Shown piece by piece: positions 56,254 to 64,000 of a stretch of DNA of 64,000 nucleotides. The translations under genes were made by a program, and so were the position numbers. The DNA is from Methylobacterium sp. J-088 (GTDB lineage: Bacteria; Pseudomonadota; Alphaproteobacteria; Rhizobiales; Beijerinckiaceae). The notes beneath the pieces were generated by a model. It did no database searches and was not told the origin of the DNA. It saw nothing but the letters and a program-made list of their open reading frames with translations. The first letter of the stretch is position 1. Each line of letters starts with the position of its first letter. The stretch lies in contig NZ_JAKSYH010000194.1 in the NCBI RefSeq assembly GCF_022829295.1, forward strand, positions 23,979 through 87,978. Reading direction: 5' to 3'.

Positions 56254-56595
56254 GTGACCGAGATCCTGCCTGTCGCCGGCCCGGCCTTCGCCGCCTTCAC
56301 GGCGACCCTGACCGAGCCCACCCCGCCCACGGCATGGCCGGCCCCGTTGGCCGCGCTCTGGTGGCTGGCGCAAACGCCCTCCGGACCGGGTTCGACCAGC
56401 TGGGAGCAGGCCCACGCCCTCGTGCAGGCGGAACCGGGCCGCGATGCCGCTTGGGTGCACGCCCATCTCCATCGCATCGAGGGTGACGCGGGGAATGCGC
56501 GCTACTGGTACGGGTGTGCCAGGCGCACGGATCCGCACGGAAGCGTGGCCGAGGAATGGGCCACGATCGTCTCGGCCCTGCTCGACCAGGTCTAA
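56254..56595 (+). CDS. Conserved hypothetical protein (113 aa)
   Basis: A 113-residue acidic protein from GTG 56254 behind GAGGAGAG, 26 bp after the helicase gene and probably in its transcript. It is Trp/Ala-rich, with ALWWLAQTPSGPGSTSWEQAH and a HLHRIEGDAGNARYWYGCA segment that looks conserved in other alphaproteobacteria. No function is known. Confidence 0.65.
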   Translation: MTEILPVAGPAFAAFTATLTEPTPPTAWPAPLAALWWLAQTPSGPGSTSWEQAHALVQAEPGRDAAWVHAHLHRIEGDAGNARYWYGCARRTDPHGSVAEEWATIVSALLDQV

Positions 56596-56912
56596 ATCCC
56601 AGTTTTGTGAGGGATCGAAATACGATCTGTCGTCGTTCCTGGCGGCACCTGTGCATGGGACGGTCAAGTGAAAAGCCTTCGAACCACCGCCAGATCTATG
56701 ACAATTTATTTTGACAGGTCGCTCGATCGCCCGTCTGCGTGACAGAAGTTTCATAGTTACAGGGTCGGTCACTCTGCAACTTCAGATTATGTTCATGAAC
56801 ATTAGAACACGCCCACGTGATGCAGCCGTGGAAATTGTCCTCATCCAAATTGACTACGTTGTTTTTTGACTCGCATAAGCGCGAAAACTGATTATGGCTG
56901 ATCGCGTAGATT
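56596..56912. other. AT-richer intergenic region
   Basis: No gene or clear repeat is seen in these 317 bp. The part from about 56690 to 56905 is much AT-richer than its surroundings and may hold the promoter of the small membrane-protein gene that follows. Confidence 0.4.
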
Positions 56913-57095
56913 TTGGTTCAGGGGAACTCACTGGTCGTCGTGATAAGTTTGGTTTGCTTGATTAGCGGGATCGCCCTCGCTTACAGTTCGCTCCATGATC
57001 CCGCCCGCGCCGCCGTGCTGGAGCGCTGGAGCGGCGTGTGTCTCGTCCTCGGTCTGAGCCTGCTCGGCGTCGCGCTCCACGGCGCCCACGGATAG
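56913..57095 (+). CDS. Small hypothetical membrane protein (60 aa)
   Basis: A 60-residue protein with two hydrophobic segments (LVVVISLVCLISGIALAYSS and GVCLVLGLSLLGVALHGAHG) separated by a charged turn. The first codon is TTG at 56913; an internal GTG start is also possible. No family is recognised. The alternating segment pattern favours a real gene. Confidence 0.45.
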   Translation: MVQGNSLVVVISLVCLISGIALAYSSLHDPARAAVLERWSGVCLVLGLSLLGVALHGAHG

Positions 57096-57208
57096 AATCC
57101 GGGCGGCGGTGACCGAGTCGTGGCATCCGTGTCGGAACGCCAGGCTAGAACCGCCCGTTAAACGCCCGCCCGGCACGTGAGCCGGGCCACATTTATCGGA
57201 GCGGACTC

Positions 57209-57622
57209 ATGAGCCTCCTCGGCAGCATCGTCGGCAAGATCCTCCACCCATTCGGCGGCGGGACCGCGGATGCCGCGCCCGCGCCAACCGCAGGCTCAGG
57301 CGGCCCAGCCGGCACCAGCACCCCGTCGACACCCTCGGCACCCGGCACTGCGGGCGGCAGCGAGCCCGTGGACGTCGCGGCGGTCCTCACCGGCCTTGCC
57401 GAGAAGAACCCGCAGACGCTCGACTGGCGTCACTCCATCGTCGACCTGATGAAGCTGCTGGGCCTCGATTCCGGCCTTGCCTCGCGCAAGCAGCTCGCCG
57501 ACGAGCTGCACTACAGCGGCGACAAGGACGACTCGGCCACGATGAACATCTGGCTGCACAAGCAGGTGATGCAGAAGCTCGCCGAGAACGGCGGCAAGGT
57601 GCCGGACGATCTGAAGCACTAG
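57209..57622 (+). CDS. DUF3597-domain protein
   Basis: A 137-residue protein starting MSLLGSIVGKILHPFGG, with a flexible Ala/Pro/Ser/Thr/Gly linker (about 19-50) and a C-terminal domain with LDWRHSIVDLMKLLGLDS, RKQLADEL and NIWLHKQVMQKLAENGG. This matches the DUF3597 family, whose function is unknown (a LysM-free, mixed helical fold is predicted). Hairpins follow the gene. Confidence 0.9.
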   Translation: MSLLGSIVGKILHPFGGGTADAAPAPTAGSGGPAGTSTPSTPSAPGTAGGSEPVDVAAVLTGLAEKNPQTLDWRHSIVDLMKLLGLDSGLASRKQLADELHYSGDKDDSATMNIWLHKQVMQKLAENGGKVPDDLKH

Positions 57623-57630
57623 AACCACGA

Positions 57631-57756
57631 CGGAGAGTTGCCGGACTTCCTGGGGGCATCGCTGCCAGGGGTTGGTCCCGAACTCTCCGACACCCCGATG
57701 CAACGCCGTTGAGCTAGACCATCGTGCCGGTTTCGATCACCGGCACGATGGTCTAG
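57631..57756 (+). terminator. Two hairpins after the DUF3597 gene
   Basis: The first has 9-bp arms CGGAGAGTT (57631-57639) and AACTCTCCG (57681-57689) with a large loop holding a further CCTGG/CCAGG stem. The second is a perfect 18-bp stem, 57714-57731 with 57739-57756, around TTCGATC. There is no long T-run, so the second may be a terminator or a REP-like element. Confidence 0.65.
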
Positions 57757-57819
57757 GCTTACGCGCGATTGCAATGTGATCGGGCCCGGCTCGACGTAGG
57801 CGGACCAAGCGAAGGCATC

Positions 57820-58608
57820 GTGCGGGAGCGGTTCATCGCCTCGGTGGTGCTGGTCGCGGCCTACTCTGCCGCGGTGACGTGTGCCTCATCACGCTCCACC
57901 GAGACGCGCAGCGCCTGGAAACACCTGATCCAGTCTGCCGCCATGCCGCGAGACCGTGCCGTCGCGTTCAGCGACCCGCGGCTTGCCGAGATCGTCGCCC
58001 CCATCGCGCGCGGCGATACCGCCCGCATCGCTGCCCTGGCGGACGACACCGATCTGTCCGCCCATGGCGACCAGAACGTAACCCTACTCGAATGGGCGAT
58101 CTGGAAGCGGCAGCCACGCGCATTGGCGGCCTTGCTCGGGGCCGGCGCCGACCCGTCCGAGCCGGGCATGGACCAAGAGACCGTCGTGCACATGGCGGCG
58201 ATGGTCGAGGACCCGCAATGCCTGACGATCCTGCTGTGGCACGGCGCACCGGCCGAGCCGGAGAGCCCGCGCGCCGGTTGGATGCCTCTGTTCCGCGCAA
58301 TGCAGAGCAGGCGTGAGGCGCAGGTCCGGTCGCTGGCGCAAGCCGGAGCCGATCTGCACCGGATCGATCACTTGGCAACTCGCTGCTGCATCTGGCCGCG
58401 CAGGGCGGCCCGAACTCGTGGGTGTTGAGATTGCTGGAGGCAGGGCTCGACCCGAGCCTGCACAATGCGCAATGCGCATGACAAGACCTTCCAGCCGTAC
58501 ATCCTCACCATACCCGAAGGCCTGCTGAACGACACCGGGCGACGGACCCGCGCCGCAATCCGCACGCGGTTGACCATTCGCGGCATCCCGATGGAGGAGA
58601 GCCGCTGA
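57820..58608 (+). pseudogene. Ankyrin-repeat protein, broken by two small frameshifts
   Basis: From GTG 57820 (GAAGG site) an exported or anchored protein starts (FIASVVLVAAYSAAVTC leader). It goes on with ankyrin-like repeats: GDTARIAALADD, NVTLLEWAIWKRQPRALAAL and ETVVHMAAMVED. At about 58373-58375 one G seems lost (DHL|GNSLLHLAAQGG), and at 58464-58477 AATGCGC is duplicated in tandem. Undoing both restores one frame to the stop at 58608, through HDKTFQPYILTIPEGLLN and ending TIRGIPMEESR. The changes look recent. The 58376-58428 tail read in the first frame is not real protein. Confidence 0.82.
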
Positions 58609-58642
58609 CCGGATCGGCGAGGCCACGTCCGGCCTTCGCGCG

Positions 58643-59758
58643 TCAGCGCCCGGTCCGGACCCGGGTCCAGAGCCGTGTGACGAAGCGCTGGGTGCGGTCG
58701 TCCCAGGCGGTGTTGGTCGAGAGGCGCTGCATCGTCGCCTCGTCCGGGTAGATGCCGGGATTGTTCAGAATCTCGGGCTTCACGAATTTCTTGGCAGCCA
58801 GATTGCCGCTGGCATACGAGACGAAGTTGCTGTTGGCCGCCGCTACCTCGGGCCGCATCATGTAGTCGATGAAGGCAAGCGCCTCGGCCGGGTGGGCAGC
58901 ATCCTTCGGGATCGCGAAGGTGTCGAACCACATCAGCGCGCCTTCCTTGGGCACCATGTAGGCGATCTCGATCCCGTTCTTGGCCTCGTCGGCCCGGCGC
59001 TTGGCCTGCATCACGTCGCCCGAATAGCCGACCGCCACGCAGATATCGCCGTTGGCGAGCGCCTGGATGTATTCCGACGAGTGGAACTTCCGCACGGTGC
59101 CGCGCACCTTGAAGAGGGCGTCGGTCACCAGGGTCACGTCGTCCCAGCGCTTGGAATCGGCCTTGGCGCCGAAGGCCGGCAGCATGCTGGGGATCAGATC
59201 CTCCGGGCTGTCGAGCATCATGATCCCGCATTCCTTCAGCCTATTGGCCGAGGCGGGGTTGAGGACGAGATTCCAGGAATTCACCGTGGCGTTAGCGCCC
59301 AGGCGCTCGCGCACGGCGGCGACGTTGTAGCCGATTCCGGTGGTGCCCCACATGTAGTCGACGGCGTAGGTGTTGCCGGGATCGTAGGCCGCGAGCCGGC
59401 TGGTGACCTCCGGCCAGAGAGTACCGAGATTCTTCAGCTTGGACTTGTCGAGCGGCAGGAAGGCGCCGGCCCGGATCAGCCGCTGCAGGTAGGGACCGGA
59501 CGGCACGACGATGTCGTAGCCGGACCGGCCGGCCAGCAGCTTGGTCTCCAGGATCTCGTTGTTGTCGTAGGTGTCGTACACGACCTTGATCCCGGTCTCC
59601 CGGGTGAAGGTTTCGAGCACCTGCGGGTCGATGTAGTCCGACCAGTTGTAGATGTTGAGGACCCGCTCCTCCGCGGCCCGGGGCATCGCGGCCGAGCCCA
59701 GCGCCGCCAGGACGGCGAGGGAGGCGGCCACCAGGATGGAGCGGCGGGGAAAGCTCAC
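58643..59758 (-). CDS. Polyamine-type ABC transporter substrate-binding protein (PotF/PotD-like)
   Basis: A 371-residue periplasmic protein from GTG 59758. The signal peptide ends near AMPRAAEE (about 29). LNIYNWSDYIDPQVLETFTR is the typical PotF/PotD start of the mature protein, with YDIVVPSGPYLQRL, MWGTTGIGYN and SGDVMQAKRR further on. The family binds putrescine or spermidine. No permease or ATPase gene is adjacent. The start overlaps the RidA-family gene stop (GTGA), so the two are co-translated. Confidence 0.92.
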   Translation of the reverse strand: MSFPRRSILVAASLAVLAALGSAAMPRAAEERVLNIYNWSDYIDPQVLETFTRETGIKVVYDTYDNNEILETKLLAGRSGYDIVVPSGPYLQRLIRAGAFLPLDKSKLKNLGTLWPEVTSRLAAYDPGNTYAVDYMWGTTGIGYNVAAVRERLGANATVNSWNLVLNPASANRLKECGIMMLDSPEDLIPSMLPAFGAKADSKRWDDVTLVTDALFKVRGTVRKFHSSEYIQALANGDICVAVGYSGDVMQAKRRADEAKNGIEIAYMVPKEGALMWFDTFAIPKDAAHPAEALAFIDYMMRPEVAAANSNFVSYASGNLAAKKFVKPEILNNPGIYPDEATMQRLSTNTAWDDRTQRFVTRLWTRVRTGR

Positions 59759-60111
59759 CGGCTTCTCGCTGCCACGACTACGATCTCGACGAGATATTCG
59801 GGGGCGGCGAGCTTGGCCTCGACGGTGGCGCGGGCCGGCGGATTCTCAGGTGACACCCAGGCATCCCAGGCGGCGTTCATCTCCGCGAAGGTCGCGATAT
59901 CGGCGAGATAGATTGTGGCCGAGAGGATGCGCTCCTTGTCGCTGCCCGCGGTCGCCAGCAGCCGGTCGATCTCGGACAGGATCTGCTGGGTCTGGATCGT
60001 CACCCCGGTCCCGACCGTGTCGGCGGCGACCTGCCCGGCGAGGTAGACCATGTCGCCGAAGGTGACGGCCTGCGCCATGCGCTTGCCCGGCTCGATCCGC
60101 TGAATGTCCAT
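59755..60111 (-). CDS. RidA-family (YjgF/YER057c/UK114) protein
   Basis: A 118-residue protein from the ATG at 60111 (GGAGACGG site). MVYLAGQVAAD and the C-terminal NPPARATVEAKLAAPEYLVEI carry the conserved RidA-fold residues, including the Arg that binds the carboxylate of imine or enamine substrates in active members. RidA deaminates reactive 2-aminoacrylate; other members act in catabolic pathways. Coupling with a polyamine-type binding protein hints at a role in amine catabolism. Confidence 0.92.
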   Translation of the reverse strand: MDIQRIEPGKRMAQAVTFGDMVYLAGQVAADTVGTGVTIQTQQILSEIDRLLATAGSDKERILSATIYLADIATFAEMNAAWDAWVSPENPPARATVEAKLAAPEYLVEIVVVAARSR

Positions 60112-60292
60112 ACCCGTCTCCAACCTCCCAGAACGGGCTTATCTGCCGTCGTGGCGGGCCGGCCGTAAAGGGCGTTGCGTCCGCACAACGCGGGTCGCAG
60201 CGGAAATTTGTGATCCTGTCGCAGGGTGCGGGCAACCGTCGCGGGGCCCGAAGCGTTCTGCCGGCATCGACAATCAAGCACTGGGGTTTGTT

Positions 60293-60556
60293 ATGGGTAT
60301 CCTCTGGACCGTCATCATCGGGTTTCTCGCCGGCGTCATCGCCAAGTTCCTCATGCCGGGACCGAACGAGCCGTCAGGCTTCATCCTGACCACGATCCTC
60401 GGCATCGTCGGTGCCTTCGTGGCGACCTTCCTGGGCCAGGCCATCGGCTGGTACGGGCCGAACCAGGGGGCGGGCTTCATCGGTGCTGTCGTGGGCGCCG
60501 TGGTGGTGCTGTTCATCTACGGCTTCATCGCGAGCCGCCGCACCACGACCTACTGA
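60293..60556 (+). CDS. GlsB/YeaQ/YmgE-family stress-response membrane protein
   Basis: An 87-residue protein with three hydrophobic segments. MGILWTVIIGFLAGVIAKFL, GFILTTILGIVGAFVATFLG and GAGFIGAVVGAVVVLFIYGF match the transglycosylase-associated/GlsB family. It is often stress-induced; its biochemical role is unclear. A strong terminator follows at 60584. Confidence 0.93.
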   Translation: MGILWTVIIGFLAGVIAKFLMPGPNEPSGFILTTILGIVGAFVATFLGQAIGWYGPNQGAGFIGAVVGAVVVLFIYGFIASRRTTTY

Positions 60557-60583
60557 TCTCTCCGGCACACCCGGAAACGACGA

Positions 60584-60611
60584 GGGGCGCCCCGCGGGGC
60601 GCCCCTTTTTT
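60584..60611 (+). terminator. Rho-independent terminator after the GlsB-family gene
   Basis: Two copies of GGGGCGCCCC (60584-60593, 60596-60605), joined by GC, form a strong stem and are followed by six T. The gene stop is 27 bp upstream. Confidence 0.9.
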
Positions 60612-60632
60612 GTAGGACCGTGTCCCGTGCGC

Positions 60633-60854
60633 TCAGAGATGCTCGGAGGCGGCCTTCACGGCGCAGTGGCCGGTCGCGCCACGTACCGCCAGTCCGACGC
60701 CCACGACGAGCGCCAGCAGGCTTAGGAGCTTGTTCGGTCGCGGTTGCGCGGCCGCTGCCGCGATGCCGAGGCCCAAGGCCACCGAGACGGCGCGCTCCGT
60801 GGTGGAGAGGTTCGGCTGCCCGCTGAAGATGTCGTGCATCATGTCGTTGGCCAT
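60633..60854 (-). CDS. DUF2892-like small membrane protein
   Basis: A 73-residue protein with NLSTTERAVSVALGLGIA, a second hydrophobic segment (LLSLLALVVGVGLAVRG) and an ending GATGHCAVKAASEHL, a pattern of the DUF2892/YgaP-like inner membrane family. The single Cys lies at the conserved GHC position. The function is unknown. It is convergent with the GlsB-family gene across the terminator. Confidence 0.82.
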   Translation of the reverse strand: MANDMMHDIFSGQPNLSTTERAVSVALGLGIAAAAAQPRPNKLLSLLALVVGVGLAVRGATGHCAVKAASEHL

Positions 60855-60995
60855 GGAAGAATCCTTTGGTGTGGGGTCGCCGGGCGAACGCGGACCAGCG
60901 AGCAGCGTTCCCGCCGCGACCCGGTTCCGATGGCCGAGACCGGTCGGTGTTGCGCTACGGGTTGCTCCCTTCCGCGAGCCAGGACGATAACCCGC

Positions 60996-61029
60996 AAAGA
61001 AAAAGGCGCGGCCCCGGAGGACCGCGCCT
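60996..61029 (-). terminator. Rho-independent terminator after pnp
   Basis: On the minus strand AGGCGCGG and CCGCGCCT (61022-61029 and 61004-61011) form a stem with a 10-base loop, followed by TTTTTCTTT. It lies 48 bp past the pnp stop. Confidence 0.88.
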
Positions 61030-61076
61030 GTCTTAAAAACCCGCGCCGGCCGGAGCCCGCGCGGGTGTACTGATGC

Positions 61077-63296
61077 TTACTCGCCGGCCTCGCGGCGGCG
61101 CTCGCCGCGATGGCGGCCGCCCTCGCGGGGCTCGCGCGGCTCGTCGCCGCGCTCGGGCCGGTCGGCGTCGCGCTGGGCCTTCACCTTCTCGGTGATGTCC
61201 TCGCCGGTCTCCTGATCGACCACCTTCATGGACAGGCGGATCTTGCCGCGATCGTCCTGGCCGAGGAACTTCACCTTCACCTTGTCGCCGTCCTTGACGA
61301 CATCCGTCACCTTGGCGACGCGGTTCGCGGCGAGCTCCGAGATGTGGACGAGGCCGTCCTTGGCGCCGAAGAAGTTCACGAAGGCGCCGAACTCCATGCA
61401 CTTCACGATCGTGCCGTCGTAGATCACGCCGACCTCCGGCTCCGCCACGATCGAGCGGATCCAGTTGTAGGCCGCCTTGATCGCCTTGCCGTCGGCCGAG
61501 GCGATCTTGACGATGCCGGTATCCTCGATGTTGATCTTGGCGCCGGTCTTCTCGACGATCTCGCGGATCACCTTGCCGCCGGTGCCGATCACGTCGCGGA
61601 TCTTGTCGGTCGGGATCTGCATCGTCTCGATGCGCGGCGCGTACTCGCCGAGCTCCGGACGGGCGGCGGTCAGGGCCTTCGCCATCTCGACGAGGATATG
61701 GGCACGCCCGTCCTTCGCCTGGTCGAGGGCGACCCGCATGATCTCCTCGGTGATGCCGGCGATCTTGATGTCCATCTGGAGCGAGGTCACGCCCTCGTCC
61801 GTGCCGGCCACCTTGAAGTCCATGTCGCCGAGGTGATCCTCGTCGCCCAGGATGTCGGACAGGACCGCGAAGCGCTCACCCTCGAGGATGAGGCCCATGG
61901 CGATACCGGCAACCGGACGGCGCAGGGGCACGCCGGCATCCATCAGCGACAGCGAGCCGCCGCAGACCGAGGCCATCGAGGACGAGCCGTTCGACTCGGT
62001 GATCTCCGACACGACGCGGATCGTGTACGGGAACTCGTGAGCCGGCGGCAGGACCGGGCGGATCGCCCGCCACGCCAGCTTGCCGTGGCCGATCTCGCGA
62101 CGGCCCGGGGAGCCCATGCGGCCGGTCTCGCCGACGCTATAGGGAGGGAAGTTGTAGTGGAGCAGGAAGCGCTCCTTGTAGGTGCCGTCGAGCGAGTCGA
62201 TGAACTGCTCGTCCTCACCGGTGCCCAGCGTGGCGACCACCAGGGCCTGGGTCTCGCCGCGGGTGAACAGCGACGAGCCGTGAGCGCGGGGCAGAACGCC
62301 GACCTCGGAGACGATCGGGCGGACCGTCTTCAGGTCGCGGCCGTCGATGCGCGAGCCGGTGTCGAGCACGTTCCAGCGCACGACCTTCGACTGCGCCTCC
62401 TTGAAGGCGGCCTTGACCTTCTCGGCCGGGTACTTCTCGGCGCCCTCGGGACAGAGGGCGGCCATCACCTTCGCCTTCACGGCGTCGACGGCGGCGTAGC
62501 GCTCCTGCTTGACGGTCTTGGTGTAGGCGGCGCGCAGTTCGGTCTCGCAGACCTCTAGCACGGCCTTCTCGACCTCGCCGTTCTCCGGCGCCTGGAAGTT
62601 GCGCGGCTCCTTGGCGGCCTTCTCGGCCAAGCGGATGATCGCCTCGATCACCGGCTGGAAATGCTTGTGGCCGAACATCACGGCGCCGAGCATCACGTCC
62701 TCGGACAGCTCCTTGGCCTCGGACTCGACCATCAGCACCGCGTCCTGCGTGCCGGCGACGACGAGGTCGAGGGAGGATTCCTCCTTGGTCTCGGTGACCA
62801 GCGGGTTCAGCCGGTAGCCGCCGTTGATGTAGCCGACGCGGGCGCCGCCGATCGGGCCCATGAACGGCACGCCCGAGAGGGTCAGCGCCGCGGAGGCCGC
62901 CACCATGGCGACGATATCGGGGTCGTTCTCGAGGTCGTGGGTCAGGACGGTGACGACGACCTGCGTGTCGTTGCGCCAGCCGTTGACGAAGAGCGGACGG
63001 ATCGGGCGATCGATCAGGCGGGAGACAAGGGTCTCCTTCTCGGAGGGCCGGCCCTCGCGCTTGAAGTAGCCGCCCGGGATGCGGCCGGCCGCGTAGGCCC
63101 GCTCCTGGTAGTTCACGGTGAGCGGCATGAAGTCGATGCCGGCCTTGGGCTCCTTCGTGGCGACCACGGTGGCGAGCACCGAGGTCTCGCCGTAGGTGGC
63201 GACCACGGCGCCGTCGGCCTGCCGGGCGACCTTGCCGGTCTCGAGGACGAGCTTGCGGTCGCCCCACATCAGCTCTTCGCGTTGAACGTCGAACAT
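61077..63296 (-). CDS. pnp: Polynucleotide phosphorylase
   Basis: A 739-residue 3'-5' exoribonuclease from the ATG at 63296 (AGGAAGAG site). Domain order: first RNase PH core (VLATVVATKEPKAGIDFMPL, GRIPGGYFKREGRPSEKE), alpha-helical linker, second RNase PH core (GTGEDEQFIDSLDG, EITESNGSSSMASVCGGSLS, GDEDHLGDMDFKVAGT), KH domain (VIGTGGKVIREI), S1 domain (FGAFVNFFGAKDGLVHISEL), and an Arg/Glu-rich tail (GDEPREPREGGRHRGERRRE). It degrades mRNA and is part of the degradosome in many bacteria. rpsO lies upstream, the usual order. Confidence 0.97.
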   Translation of the reverse strand: MFDVQREELMWGDRKLVLETGKVARQADGAVVATYGETSVLATVVATKEPKAGIDFMPLTVNYQERAYAAGRIPGGYFKREGRPSEKETLVSRLIDRPIRPLFVNGWRNDTQVVVTVLTHDLENDPDIVAMVAASAALTLSGVPFMGPIGGARVGYINGGYRLNPLVTETKEESSLDLVVAGTQDAVLMVESEAKELSEDVMLGAVMFGHKHFQPVIEAIIRLAEKAAKEPRNFQAPENGEVEKAVLEVCETELRAAYTKTVKQERYAAVDAVKAKVMAALCPEGAEKYPAEKVKAAFKEAQSKVVRWNVLDTGSRIDGRDLKTVRPIVSEVGVLPRAHGSSLFTRGETQALVVATLGTGEDEQFIDSLDGTYKERFLLHYNFPPYSVGETGRMGSPGRREIGHGKLAWRAIRPVLPPAHEFPYTIRVVSEITESNGSSSMASVCGGSLSLMDAGVPLRRPVAGIAMGLILEGERFAVLSDILGDEDHLGDMDFKVAGTDEGVTSLQMDIKIAGITEEIMRVALDQAKDGRAHILVEMAKALTAARPELGEYAPRIETMQIPTDKIRDVIGTGGKVIREIVEKTGAKINIEDTGIVKIASADGKAIKAAYNWIRSIVAEPEVGVIYDGTIVKCMEFGAFVNFFGAKDGLVHISELAANRVAKVTDVVKDGDKVKVKFLGQDDRGKIRLSMKVVDQETGEDITEKVKAQRDADRPERGDEPREPREGGRHRGERRREAGE

Positions 63297-63354
63297 TCTT
63301 GATCTCTTCCTTGCCTGCGGCGGGCGTTGGCCCGGCGCCGCCGGGGGCAAGACG

Positions 63355-63383
63355 GCGAGACACTCCGTGTGGAAGTGTCTCGC
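63355..63383 (-). promoter_or_regulatory. Leader stem-loop in the rpsO-pnp interval
   Basis: Perfect 10-bp arms GCGAGACACT and AGTGTCTCGC around a 9-base loop, extended outward by weaker pairing (GGGCAAGACG/TCCTGCCC region). It lies about 60 bp upstream of the pnp ATG. In E. coli a hairpin at this place is cut by RNase III and controls pnp by autoregulation; the same role here is inferred from position. Confidence 0.6.
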
Positions 63384-63504
63384 GATCCTGCCCCGATGCC
63401 GACGCCTCGAAGCGGCCCGCTTGTCGGGAGGCCGGACCCATTCCGGCAGCCCGTGATCGTGAAACGCGGCCCCGGGCCGGGCCCGGAACCGCGCGATAGA
63501 CGCC

Positions 63505-63774
63505 TTAGCGGCGGATGCCGAGACGCTCGATGAGGGCGCGGTAGCGGGCCTCGTCCTTGCGCTTGACGTAGTCGAGCAGCGAGCGGCGCTGCGAGACCAT
63601 CTTCAGAAGGCCGCGCCGGGAATGGTTGTCCTTGGCGTGGGTCTTGAAGTGGCCGGTCAGGTTCGCGATCCGCTCGGTCAGGATCGCCACCTGGACCTCG
63701 GGAGACCCGGTGTCCTTGGCGTCCTTGCGGTGTTCCTTGATGAGCGCGGTCTTGCGCTCTGCCGTGATCGACAT
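63505..63774 (-). CDS. rpsO: 30S ribosomal protein S15
   Basis: An 89-residue protein with the S15 signature TGSPEVQVAILTERI and HSRRGLLKMVSQRRSLLDYV. It binds 16S rRNA early in assembly of the small-subunit platform. It starts at the ATG at 63774 (AAGGC site). pnp follows downstream. Confidence 0.98.
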   Translation of the reverse strand: MSITAERKTALIKEHRKDAKDTGSPEVQVAILTERIANLTGHFKTHAKDNHSRRGLLKMVSQRRSLLDYVKRKDEARYRALIERLGIRR

Positions 63775-63945
63775 CGCATGCCTTTCGGGTTGTGCTGATC
63801 GGATGCGGCGCCCCATCCGGGCGCGCGCAAGCTCGGCGTTCGGCCGGTGCCGGGATGTCGTCCAGCACGGTCACAGCGCAAAGCGGTTCAAGCCCCGCCC
63901 GGTAACCCGGGTCGAGGCAGCGCGATCCATACACGAAACCAGCGG

Positions 63946-64000
63946 TTATGCCAGCCCCGGGGCCTGTTGCGGTCGAGCCGCGGCACGCGGCGTCTCGGCC
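63946..64000 (-). CDS. Possible C-terminal tail of tRNA pseudouridine synthase TruB (partial)
   Basis: On the minus strand, an open frame enters from the right edge and ends at a TAA (63946-63948), coding AETPRAAARPQQAPGLA. Such an Ala/Pro/Arg-rich tail is compatible with TruB, whose gene precedes rpsO in many bacteria. Only 17 codons are visible, so the call rests on gene order. Confidence 0.3.
   Translation of the reverse strand, partial: AETPRAAARPQQAPGLA

Overview
The window is high-GC alphaproteobacterial chromosome, most likely Methylobacterium/Methylorubrum or a close relative in the Rhizobiales. Reasons: the mdh-sucCD-sucAB-lpd order, a NepR/EcfG-type general-stress sigma factor, a VIT membrane domain of the MbfA iron-exporter type, DUF2093 and DUF3597 proteins, and several short palindromic repeat families of the kind common in Rhizobiales. 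No methanol-oxidation gene is present, so the genus is an inference. There is no rRNA, CRISPR array, prophage or complete insertion sequence. One tRNA (Tyr) is present.

Layout. 1-0.8 kb: end of a CheZ-type phosphatase gene and cheY (minus). 1.1-2.4 kb: ribF and a DUF2093 gene. 2.4-5.5 kb: an overlapping lipid A/Kdo operon (DUF374 acyltransferase, waaA, lpxK; minus). 5.7-9.1 kb: a VIT-type membrane protein behind a palindromic operator candidate, a metallophosphoesterase and an amidase. 9.2-19.1 kb: a divergent amide/peptide-utilisation locus. On minus, a TPP enzyme, a penicillin-acylase-family hydrolase, an M81 (MlrC-like) peptidase and an M20 peptidase are almost all translationally coupled. 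On plus, a family-5 solute-binding protein is followed by a second amidase.

19.1-24.5 kb: a sigma factor with a NepR-like N-terminus, a cobalt-type nitrile hydratase operon (alpha, beta, activator), a zinc-ribbon metallo-beta-lactamase-fold protein and a short-chain dehydrogenase. 24.5-33.6 kb: a three-domain MFS-PlsC-acyl-ACP-ligase protein between two palindromic elements, pbpC, a di-heme cytochrome c peroxidase, and a ParA/MinD-like ATPase coupled to a small membrane protein. 33.6-39 kb: a gene-free stretch with an AT-rich block, then a polytopic membrane protein, marC, a methyltransferase, a glyoxalase II and a TetR regulator.

39.4-50.2 kb: the TCA core (mdh, sucC, sucD, sucA, sucB, lpd). 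Hairpins lie between sucD and sucA. A broken pentapeptide-repeat gene and an SDR gene lie between sucB and lpd. 50.4-54.1 kb: a two-REC protein with complementary degenerate domains, xerC, a YnfA-family protein, a peroxidase-related protein and ruvC. 54-60 kb: tRNA-Tyr, a DEAH-type helicase, small proteins, an ankyrin-repeat pseudogene with two small frameshifts, and a PotF-like binding protein coupled to a RidA protein. 60.3-64 kb: small stress-type membrane proteins, then pnp and rpsO in the usual order, with what may be the tail of truB at the right edge.

The most notable points are the NepR-like/sigma fusion, the complementary degenerate REC pair, the ParA-like/membrane pair, the amide/peptide hydrolase locus, and the palindromic elements, one of which is translated in frame inside an acylase while another interrupts a gene.
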